Positions 17,046 to 23,205 of a stretch of DNA of 64,000 nt are shown piece after piece (positions within the stretch are counted from its first letter, which is position 1; each line of letters opens with the position of its first letter). The notes below the pieces were generated by a model. That model did not search any database, was not told the DNA's origin, and saw nothing but the letters and a program-made list of their open reading frames with translations. The stretch is from Microvirga sp052115485 (GTDB lineage: Bacteria > Pseudomonadota > Alphaproteobacteria > Rhizobiales > Beijerinckiaceae): contig NZ_JBFRGU010000003.1 of assembly GCF_052115485.1 (NCBI RefSeq), positions 1 through 64,000 of the forward strand, given 5' to 3'. The translations under genes and the position numbers were made by a program.

Positions 17046-17092
17046 TGCTTGAAGCTAGGCAGTGACCTGTTGTCTGGGGATAACTCCGTTTC

Positions 17093-17117
17093 GGAACTTA
17101 ATCCTTCGCGTCAAGTT
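17093..17117 (+). promoter_or_regulatory. EcfG-type promoter of the DUF3309 gene
   Basis: GGAAC at 17093-17097, 17 bp, GTT at 17115-17117, about 78 bp before the DUF3309 start. It is divergent from the nepR promoter, 48 bp away. Confidence 0.75.
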
Positions 17118-17194
17118 CTGTGTCTATCCTTAGCGGCACGGTCGCCGCGGATCGACGAAACTTTCAGGCGGTCACGAACGGAAGGGTTTCCCTC

Positions 17195-17353
17195 ATGCCT
17201 CTCAGCACCATCCTTCTCATCATCATTATCATTCTTCTGATTGGCGCAGTGCCGCGGTGGCCTTATAGCCGCAATTGGGGTTATGGACCGAGCGGCCTCC
17301 TCGGCGTGGTCCTGCTCATCCTCCTCATCCTGTTTCTTCTGGGGCGTATCTAG
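17195..17353 (+). CDS. DUF3309 small membrane protein
   Basis: A 52-aa protein that is almost all membrane helix: STILLIIIIILLIGAVP, then the DUF3309 core RWPYSRNWGYGPSG, then LLGVVLLILLILFLLGRI. The family is abundant in proteobacteria that have general stress regulons and has no known function. The frame is open 25 codons upstream, but the ATG at 17195 is the family start. An EcfG promoter lies directly upstream, so it is likely a stress-induced membrane peptide. Confidence 0.85.
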   Translation: MPLSTILLIIIIILLIGAVPRWPYSRNWGYGPSGLLGVVLLILLILFLLGRI

Positions 17354-17559
17354 CACCGTAAGTGCAGGTTACCGCTTTCGGCGCTCGGTCATGAGCGATG
17401 CGACGATAATCGTCGAAGATCAGGCGAGGCCTTCCCTGAGCCCGATGGGGCGTACTTATGTTCTTTCTTCCGAGCAGAGAAAGGACAGACAAGCCCGAGA
17501 ATACTAGAACCTACCGTACTGGAATGTTATAGTATCCAGAATCGCTCCAAGGCCTCCCT

Positions 17560-18876
17560 TTGCTCATCCGCTATACCAAGCTCGTTCCGGCGAACTCGAT
17601 CCTCTCCTATGCGATCACCGCAGTGATGGTCGGCGCTGTGATCCTTGCGCGGCTGGCGCTCACACCTGTTCTGGGAGACGACCTTCTCGATGTCTCGCTC
17701 TTTCCGGCTGTGTTGATGGCGGCCGTCATCGGTGGGGCGGGGGCCGGCGCATTCGCGATTTTGATCAGCGCCGTCGCCGCACTTTTCATTTTTCCGAGTC
17801 GTGAAAACGCTCCCTTCACTGCAGGGAGTATCACCGAGTTCGGTCTTTATCTCTTCGGTGCGGGCCTGTCGGTCGTCGTTGCCGCCACGCTCAGGGCTGC
17901 TGTCGCCCGGTTGGAATTGGCGCAGGGAAAGCTGGTAACGGTGTTGGATGCTTCCGGCACAGGAACTTGGTGGTGGAACATGCGCGAGGATTGTGTGGAA
18001 TGGGACACCGCGCTCAATCATCTGTTCAGAATCGATCCGGCCAATTCGCCTTGCGTCCGCGAGGACTTTCTTCGCTTCGTTCATCCTGACGATCGCGAGC
18101 TGGTCATCCAGAGGTCTCGTGAGACGTTGGCGACTGGGGGGGCCGATTATGAATTTCGCGCGATCCGGGCCGATGGCACGATTCGGTGGATGTATTCCCG
18201 CAACCGCATGCTCCCCGACAATCCGGGCCAGGAATCCGTTATGGTGGGCGCCTGCCTCGATGTGACCGAACGCAAGGAGGCCGAAGAGCGGCAGCAGCTT
18301 TTCGTTCACGAACTCAATCACCGTGTGAAGAACACGCTGTCGGTTGTGCAGTCCCTGGCTCTTCTCACTCTGAATGGGAGCAAGAGCCTCGCGGCTTTCA
18401 AGGAAGCATTTCAAGCGCGCCTTTTCGCTTTGTCGGCGACCCACAACATCCTGACGGAGGAGTTGTGGCACGGCGCCCCCATGCGCGAAATTCTTTCTGC
18501 GGAGCTCGCACCCTATGGCGGTCTCGACGAGGGCCGTGTGAGCGCCTCCGGCGAGCCCGTTCGCCTCACACCGCAACAGGCGGTCAGTTTCGGCATGGTG
18601 TTTCACGAACTCGCCACCAATGCCGCGAAGTACGGCGCGCTGTCGGCGCCCAACGGGCGAGTCGATATAGCCTGGCGCAAAACCGCCAGTGAGGCCGGAA
18701 AGCCTCGCCTTGAAATCATGTGGGTGGAGAGCAACGGGCCTGTCGTGCAGGAGACCATCTGCAAAGGGTTCGGTTCGCGGCTGATCGAACGCAATATTGA
18801 CTACGATCTGGAAGGCACTGTGGAGATGCGCTTTCTTCCGGAAGGATTGCAATGCTCGATTAACGTGCCTCTTTGA
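17560..18876 (+). CDS. HWE/HisKA_2-family sensor histidine kinase
   Basis: A 438-aa kinase. The N-terminal 115 residues hold about three to four TM helices (SILSYAITAVMVGAVILARL and others), followed by a PAS/PAC domain (about 125-238, FVHPDDRE and ACLDVTERKEAEE). The catalytic core has HRVKNTLSVVQSLA with phospho-His 254, the N-box HELATNAAKYGAL and WVE (the W-x-E of HWE kinases). Such kinases phosphorylate PhyR in the general stress response (PhyK type). Its position beside nepR-ecfG supports that role, but it is inference. The start is a TTG, with no better codon before TM1. Confidence 0.85.
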   Translation: MLIRYTKLVPANSILSYAITAVMVGAVILARLALTPVLGDDLLDVSLFPAVLMAAVIGGAGAGAFAILISAVAALFIFPSRENAPFTAGSITEFGLYLFGAGLSVVVAATLRAAVARLELAQGKLVTVLDASGTGTWWWNMREDCVEWDTALNHLFRIDPANSPCVREDFLRFVHPDDRELVIQRSRETLATGGADYEFRAIRADGTIRWMYSRNRMLPDNPGQESVMVGACLDVTERKEAEERQQLFVHELNHRVKNTLSVVQSLALLTLNGSKSLAAFKEAFQARLFALSATHNILTEELWHGAPMREILSAELAPYGGLDEGRVSASGEPVRLTPQQAVSFGMVFHELATNAAKYGALSAPNGRVDIAWRKTASEAGKPRLEIMWVESNGPVVQETICKGFGSRLIERNIDYDLEGTVEMRFLPEGLQCSINVPL

Positions 18877-19019
18877 TCGTTGCCCGCCACCTGCGCGGCC
18901 TGATCTCGGCCGCCTCGAGCTCGTCCGTATTCTGCAACATTCCGTCGATGACATTGTTGATGGGGGAGCCCAGCGGCCGAGGCGGTCTTGAACGCGCCCC
19001 ATCGAAGGAGCCTAAGCTA

Positions 19020-20669
19020 TCAGACGACGAATAACTCCAAAGCAGAGAAACCCTTGAGTTTTGTCGGGAGCGTAGCGATCTGCACCGCAGCCATCGCCCC
19101 GGAGCCGTCTTCGTCATAGAGAAGCGCACCGCTCTTCTTCACATAAATGACGTAGTCATTATCGTCCTTCGCCTTGTCCAGCGCGAAAAACTTCTTGCTG
19201 AGTTTCCCTGGCTTCGAGGCCGTCCCCTTGCCGAGCTTTTTCATCACCTTGTTGTCGAGCCAGATCGTGTCGTCGGCAACCGTGTAGTCCGTTACCTTGT
19301 CGGCATTGGCTTTGCTGGGCTTCGTGTCGAACACGAAGATATCCTTGCCTGGGCCGCCCGTCAGAACATCCTTTCCGGGACCGCCATAGATTTTGTCGTC
19401 AAGCGCGTTGCCCGTCAGGATGTCCTTGCCGACCCCGCCGCGCACGATCCGGAAACCGCCGACGACAGGGTTGCCGCCAGACTGCACTGCAACGCCGTTC
19501 ACGATCACATTCTCGATGGCAGGGTTCGCGTAGTTGAAGGTTGCATAGACGGTATCGACGCCACCTGAATCGATGATGATGTCCTGGGCCGATTGGATGA
19601 AGTAGGTGTCGTTGCCGGCGCCTCCGTTGAGGGAATTGACGGCACTGTTGCCGATCAGCACATCGTCGAAGGCGCTGCCTACCGCATTCTCGATCACCAC
19701 TCCCTTGGCGATGGTGAACCCGCCTGCGATCTTCGTCTGCTGCGAGAGGAAGCCTCCCGCGTTCGGATCACCTTGCTGCAAGGTGGCGGCGCGCAGGTCA
19801 ATGGTGACACCGGCCGTGGATCCGGCTGCGGTGATCGTGTCGATGCCGCCCGCATCCCAGATCGAGGACCAGCCCGTGCCGGGAGCGTTCGCCGTCGGTA
19901 GCGTGTAGGTGTCGTTGCCGGTGGCGGTGGTCATATTGGCGCCATAGAGCAGTTGAATGGCTGCGATGTCGAAGGCGCCAAGCGTGCCCTGGTGGCCGTA
20001 GGTGAAGTCACCCTTCGCAGTACTCAATCCGTCGTTATACGACATTTGCGTATATACGGATTGATTCAGGCCGTTCTCCCCGATGTCCTTCGGGCCGGCT
20101 ACCCCAGGGAACGTGGTGCCATCCGCACGCTCTCCACCGTCATGAGGATGAGCAAGACCAAGGCCGTGGCCGATCTCATGGATCATGGTCGTGCGCCCGA
20201 CGCTGCCGAAGCTTTTTACGCGCCAGATATCCGAAAAGAAGCTGTTGAACAGGCCCCAACGCTGATGGGAGGGGTTGCTGTCGTCGGGTGACTCGTGCCA
20301 GCCGGCAAGGCCTTCATCAAGCGGGTATAACCACCAGACCATATTAGCTTCTGTGATGTCATCTACCGTAGCGAAGTTGATATTGGCGACGCTGGTATAG
20401 ACACTCAAGGCCTCGACGAGGAGGTTGGTCATTTCGTCCCACCAATGCCCCCGAAACTGTCGGATCGTTAGCCAGCCGCTCTGAAGCTCGCCGTGTACAT
20501 TTTTAGCGGCGTAATAATCAATCTCGTTCCCGAAATCGAGCGGGACATCACCTATGGCGATGAGGATAGGGTCTTGCGGCGACTGGTCCCAGACCTTTCC
20601 ACCCCAGATGAGTGAGTCGATGTAGGGATTGCCGTAACCTGATCCCGGAACGTTTCTGAACCCAGCCAT
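19020..20669 (-). CDS. Serralysin-like M10 metalloprotease with RTX repeats
   Basis: A 549-aa secreted protease. There is no N-terminal signal peptide. The zinc motif HEIGHGLGLAHP spans residues 164-175 (HExxHxxGxxH), and the Met-turn YTQMSY is at about 206-211. The C-terminal half has RTX-type nonapeptides (GGAGNDTYF near 355; GNALDDKIYGGPGKDVLTGG over 418-440) that bind calcium and mark type I secretion. The C-terminus LFVV has the hydrophobic end typical of ABC-exported RTX proteins. No cognate ABC/HlyD/TolC genes or inhibitor lie in the window, so export depends on a transporter elsewhere. Confidence 0.9.
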   Translation of the reverse strand: MAGFRNVPGSGYGNPYIDSLIWGGKVWDQSPQDPILIAIGDVPLDFGNEIDYYAAKNVHGELQSGWLTIRQFRGHWWDEMTNLLVEALSVYTSVANINFATVDDITEANMVWWLYPLDEGLAGWHESPDDSNPSHQRWGLFNSFFSDIWRVKSFGSVGRTTMIHEIGHGLGLAHPHDGGERADGTTFPGVAGPKDIGENGLNQSVYTQMSYNDGLSTAKGDFTYGHQGTLGAFDIAAIQLLYGANMTTATGNDTYTLPTANAPGTGWSSIWDAGGIDTITAAGSTAGVTIDLRAATLQQGDPNAGGFLSQQTKIAGGFTIAKGVVIENAVGSAFDDVLIGNSAVNSLNGGAGNDTYFIQSAQDIIIDSGGVDTVYATFNYANPAIENVIVNGVAVQSGGNPVVGGFRIVRGGVGKDILTGNALDDKIYGGPGKDVLTGGPGKDIFVFDTKPSKANADKVTDYTVADDTIWLDNKVMKKLGKGTASKPGKLSKKFFALDKAKDDNDYVIYVKKSGALLYDEDGSGAMAAVQIATLPTKLKGFSALELFVV

Positions 20670-20707
20670 TGTTCTTGCCTCAAGCCTGACAGTACCAATC
20701 CGACATT

Positions 20708-20722
20708 AATATACGTTATATT
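20708..20722. promoter_or_regulatory. AT-rich dyad upstream of the M10 protease
   Basis: AATATA and TATATT are perfect 6-bp arms around CGT, 39 bp upstream of the protease ATG in a markedly AT-rich patch. It could be an operator or the -10 region. No regulator is assigned. The rest of 20670-20910 shows no gene. Confidence 0.35.
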
Positions 20723-20910
20723 ATTTCACAATGTATTGGATCACACATCACGGTCTTTGCGTAGCGCCTGCTCTCTCCGATCCTGGATTGACGTAAGATC
20801 CTCTGCACTGGCGTGCTCATCGTATCCTCTTTGTTCTAGGGTGAACCAGTTGGAATCATCCGCCGCATTGCACCGGAGGGTGGGCCATCCATATCCGGGG
20901 GCTGGCTGAA

Positions 20911-21090
20911 TCAAGGCCGGAACTCTCTGCGCGCGAAGAAACAGGGCGGCCCGTAGCCGCCCTGGCAAGTCCCTTCGATGCGGCAGGCGCGCTTGCGGCA
21001 GGTGGACGGCACCCCAAGGATGTCGGCCAGCCGCCGCAAGGTGTCGTCGCAATCGGGCAGTTTGGAGAGAGTGGCCTGAACGCGGCTCAT
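20911..21090 (-). CDS. Small Cys-rich hypothetical protein
   Basis: A 59-aa protein: a helical N-terminal half (LRRLADILGVP) followed by four cysteines, CRKRACRIEGTCQGGYGPPC, a spacing compatible with a small metal site or disulfides. The frame opens at a TTG 30 bp upstream, but the ATG at 21090 has a textbook GGAGG five bases before it. Similar small CxnC proteins exist in Rhizobiales, but I cannot name a family. It is the only plausible gene downstream of the minus-strand side of the SOS-box region at 21.5 kb, about 420 bp away. Confidence 0.55.
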   Translation of the reverse strand: MSRVQATLSKLPDCDDTLRRLADILGVPSTCRKRACRIEGTCQGGYGPPCFFARREFRP

Positions 21091-21500
21091 GAAACCTCCG
21101 GCAATCGTTTCGTCTGACAATGGTATGCTTGGAAAAAGGGCGAGCGCCTGCGGGCTCCGGGCCTGAAAAGGCCGGGAGCCATAACGAGAGGTGGGCGAGG
21201 GTGGCGCGATGCACGGCCCGGCTCGATCTCTGAAGTGTGGTGCTTGGAGCCGGGAGGCGCCTCGCGCACGGCTTTTTTAGGCGGACAGGCGGACGTGAGC
21301 CCGGCGACTGCCGTACGCGGATTCTGCCTCGCGGCAGGCGGCGCACGACCAATCCCGACGTCTCCAGCCACAGCCTGGGCCTCCCGCCGAACAAGGCTGC
21401 GTCACCTCGCCCGCGAGACCGTGCCCAACCCCACAATCACGACGCCTCGCGAACGCGCCCCTCGGTGGGTCGGGACAGGAGGAAGATGGCCCAGGTTGGG
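21091..21500. other. Unexplained 410-bp GC-rich segment
   Basis: Several overlapping open frames exist on both strands, but none has a ribosome site and domain-like content together. It includes CCGGGAGCC- and GGCGGACAGGCGG-type repeats that could fold. It lies between the small Cys-rich gene and an SOS-type promoter. It may be a long leader, a structured RNA or a decayed gene. Confidence 0.3.
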
Positions 21501-21505
21501 AAGAT

Positions 21506-21534
21506 TGTCAAGAACAAAAAGAGAACAAATAGTT
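21506..21534 (+). promoter_or_regulatory. SOS-type promoter with perfect LexA box, no gene attached
   Basis: TTGTCA (21506-21511), a 17-bp spacer, then AATAGT (21529-21534) resemble a sigma-70 promoter, and the spacer contains GAAC-N7-GAAC at 21512-21526, a perfect alphaproteobacterial LexA box. Downstream on the plus strand there are only palindromic repeats for 840 bp. On the minus strand TTGACA (21510-21505) offers a weaker promoter towards the small Cys-rich gene. Confidence 0.7.
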
Positions 21535-21551
21535 CATCTTATTCACTCATC

Positions 21552-21580
21552 GTCATCCCCGGGCTTGTCCCGGGGATGAC
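21552..21580. repeat. Intergenic palindrome (12-bp perfect stem)
   Basis: GTCATCCCCGGG and CCCGGGGATGAC flank CTTGT. The same GTCAT-CCCGGG core recurs at about 21807-21834, 28419-28445 and, diverged, 61345-61375, so it belongs to a dispersed palindromic family. Confidence 0.8.
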
Positions 21581-21596
21581 ACTCTCCGCCGTCATG

Positions 21597-21836
21597 GCCA
21601 CCCCGTCATGGCCGGGCTTGAGCCGAAGTCGGATGTTTCCGACTTCGGTATTTCAATGCGCAAGTCGGATGTTTCCGACTTCGGTATTTCAATGCGCAAG
21701 TCGGATGTTTCCGACTTCGGTTTTTCAATGCGCAAGTCGGCAACAGCCGACTTGCGGCGGCCATCACGTCTTGGACTGGGTGAGTAGCGGCACGGTAAGG
21801 CGTGGATACCCGGGGACAAGCCCGGGCATGACGGGG
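21597..21836. repeat. Palindromic repeat element, expanded copy
   Basis: The ends are GTCATGGCCGGGCTTG and GGGACAAGCCCGGGCATGAC, inverted relative to each other. The interior has three tandem 36-bp units (21626-21661, 21662-21697, 21698-21733) plus a partial fourth. Each unit contains AAGTCGG-N6-CCGACTT. The element is homologous to the copy inside the restriction-modification gene at about 28291-28447, which has only one unit. Confidence 0.8.
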
Positions 21837-21857
21837 GAGAAGGGGAGCGCAACGCGG

Positions 21858-22029
21858 CACCCTCTCCCTGTGGGAGAGGGTTGGGGTGAGGGGGTTACGC
21901 CCTCTCCGGATAAACCTGTAACCCCTCACCCTCGCTCCGCTCGACCTCTCTCATCGCAAGTTGGGTGTTCCCGACTTGCGCAAAACGAGCAGATCTCGGG
22001 AACACCCGAGATCCGGGAGAGGTGAAGGG
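21858..22029. repeat. Second dispersed repeat, inverted copy of 61463-61618
   Basis: About 170 bp made of palindromes: CCCTCTCCC/GGGAGAGGG, AAGT-CGGG-type and GATCTCGGG/CCCGAGATC arms. The reverse complement matches 61463-61618 closely over most of its length, so the two copies are in opposite orientation 40 kb apart. No coding content. Confidence 0.75.
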
Positions 22030-22046
22030 GAGACCCGCTTGCCCGC

Positions 22047-22286
22047 TCAGGCCGCAGGCGAGGGCAGGGGGTCGTCCTTGGGCTGCGGATCTTGCAGGCC
22101 GTCATAGACCTTGAGCCAGAACCGCACGGCCTCGCCGTTCAAATCCCGCTCCGCCAGAAACGCCCGCAGAAGCACCTCCGCCCCCGCCCCGTCGCCATAG
22201 CAATCGGCCAGAACGCGCACGGCGTCGCCGGCCTCAAGCCGATGCCAAAGCTTGGCTTCGCGGGAGCGTTTCCAGGAGGTGGACAT
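22047..22286 (-). CDS. Hypothetical protein beside the 37-bp palindrome
   Basis: A 79-aa soluble protein, helical (REAKLWHRLEAGDAVRVLADCYGDGAGAEVLLRAFL in pieces), with an acidic Pro-rich tail. No family recognised. The frame is open to a TTG at 22304, inside the palindrome; the ATG at 22286 begins MSTSWKRSREAK. It is divergent from an XRE gene. The 37-bp perfect palindrome in between starts 17 bp upstream of the ATG, so the two genes probably share a control site. Confidence 0.55.
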   Translation of the reverse strand: MSTSWKRSREAKLWHRLEAGDAVRVLADCYGDGAGAEVLLRAFLAERDLNGEAVRFWLKVYDGLQDPQPKDDPLPSPAA

Positions 22287-22302
22287 GGAGGCAAGATGCC
22301 AC

Positions 22303-22339
22303 AACTAGCCAAAATAGCTAGTAGCTATTTTGGCTAGTT
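22303..22339. promoter_or_regulatory. 37-bp perfect palindrome, candidate XRE operator
   Basis: Two 18-bp arms (AACTAGCCAAAATAGCTA and its exact reverse complement) flank one central G. Each arm is itself partly symmetric (TAGC-N7-GCTA), which suggests two dimer sites. It sits between divergent genes, 47 bp before the XRE ATG. Confidence 0.65.
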
Positions 22340-22385
22340 TCCTAAAACAGCATATTTCGCCTGCCCGTCATTTCCAGGCTGGGCC

Positions 22386-22622
22386 ATGCGAAAATCGATT
22401 CACACGAAGCGACAAGAGCGCCTGCGCGCCGTGCTGAAAGCCGAGCGCAAGAAAGCCGGCCTGACCCAAGACCAACTCACCCAGCGTCTCGGGGCATACA
22501 ACACGTTTGTCAGCAAGTATGAGCGCGGCGAGCGGCAGATCGATGTGGTGGAGTTTATCGCGGTTGCGGAGGCGCTTGGGATCGAACCGGCTCAGCTGTT
22601 CAAATCAGTCCTGGCGGATTGA
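22386..22622 (+). CDS. XRE-family helix-turn-helix protein
   Basis: A 78-aa single-domain Cro/C1-type protein: helices RQERLRAVLKAERKKAGL, TQDQLTQRLGAYNTFVSKYERGERQ (turn and recognition helix) and DVVEFIAVAEALGIEPAQLF. Its size is that of an antitoxin or a small repressor. It is probably a regulator binding the adjacent 37-bp palindrome (inference). Five bases downstream begins a second, paralogous XRE gene that is cut short at the start of an AT-rich insertion. Confidence 0.85.
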   Translation: MRKSIHTKRQERLRAVLKAERKKAGLTQDQLTQRLGAYNTFVSKYERGERQIDVVEFIAVAEALGIEPAQLFKSVLAD

Positions 22623-22627
22623 AGCAA

Positions 22628-22795
22628 ATGGCGAAGATTGCCAATACACCCATGCGCTCCATCCAGACGACGCGGCAAGAAAAACTCTGCATGTTCCTCC
22701 GTCACGCGCGCAAGAAAGCGGGTCTCACGCAGGAAGAACTGAGCGCGGGGCCGAATTCGCGAAAAATTCTACAGTTAGTGTATAATAAATTTTAG
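22628..22795 (+). pseudogene. Truncated XRE gene at the edge of the AT-rich island
   Basis: The ATG at 22628 opens a 55-codon frame whose first 35 or so residues (MRSIQTTRQEKLCMFL, then HARKKAGLTQEEL) align with the start of the complete XRE protein just upstream (KSIHTKRQERL, AERKKAGLTQDQL). Homology stops in the middle of the helix-turn-helix at about 22745, exactly where base composition shifts from GC-rich to AT-rich. The remainder (PNSRKILQLVYNKF) is unrelated. The recognition helix is missing, so it should not bind DNA as a normal XRE protein. It is read as a gene broken by the neighbouring insertion. Confidence 0.7.
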
Positions 22796-22803
22796 CTCAA
22801 TAA

Positions 22804-23205
22804 TCATATAATAAGAGTATTTACGCCGAATATACCAGCAATCTGCTCCAGAGAAGTCTGAAAAGGTGCATTTTTCTTTATAAGTAATACGTAGCCTAAT
22901 CGCTTAGCTTTGGCGAACGAATATAAAAATTTATTCTTATCATAAAAATTTATACTGGCGATAGTGCGAATTGTTTCAATTTTATCTGCGACCAATTCAT
23001 AATCAGAAATTTCTGATTTAACGATCTCGACTGAAATAAGCGCTAATTTTTCGGCTCGCGGTGATGAAAAGCGCAGGAGATCGGCATGAATCATCGAGCA
23101 AAGAAAAAAGGGATTGTGCGAAGTTGCCGAGTGCGAACAGTTTCCGCCGGGTTCGACGCAGTCGGCTATGTCCGACGCTATATGATACTCAATGAACGAT
23201 GGCAT
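22804..23205 (-). CDS. Unknown protein, partner of the XRE-ImmA gene
   Basis: A 133-aa protein with no family I recognise. The sequence looks like an alpha/beta fold: strand EKLALISVEIVK, helix DKIETIRTIASIN, helix KFLYSFAKAKRL, strand YVLLIKK and C-terminal strand GVNTLII. Three Cys lie in the first half. It shares one base with the upstream metallopeptidase gene, so the two are translationally coupled. Codon use is AT-rich, as in the rest of the island. ImmA/IrrE-type proteins often act with a partner toxin or repressor, so this may be the effector; that is inference only. Confidence 0.6.
   Translation of the reverse strand: MPSFIEYHIASDIADCVEPGGNCSHSATSHNPFFLCSMIHADLLRFSSPRAEKLALISVEIVKSEISDYELVADKIETIRTIASINFYDKNKFLYSFAKAKRLGYVLLIKKNAPFQTSLEQIAGIFGVNTLII

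Noticed and set aside
17241..17507. 88-aa plus-strand ORF overlapping DUF3309
   Set aside because: An out-of-frame shadow of the DUF3309 gene that continues into the intergenic region without a ribosome site.
20741..21436. 231-aa minus-strand open frame
   Set aside because: Composition is Arg/Pro/Ala-rich and it overlaps the better supported 59-aa gene in another frame.
21626..21745. Possible short CRISPR array
   Set aside because: The 36-bp units are directly adjacent with no unique spacers, and each is an internal palindrome shared with a dispersed repeat.
21237..22025. 262-aa plus-strand open frame
   Set aside because: It translates palindromic repeats (three identical 12-residue blocks from the 36-bp units) and has no ribosome site.
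22804..23205. PD-(D/E)xK nuclease site in the 133-aa island protein (VEIVK)
   Set aside because: The spacing is E-x-x-K instead of E-x-K, and no matching Asp is positioned convincingly, so a nuclease call is not supported.
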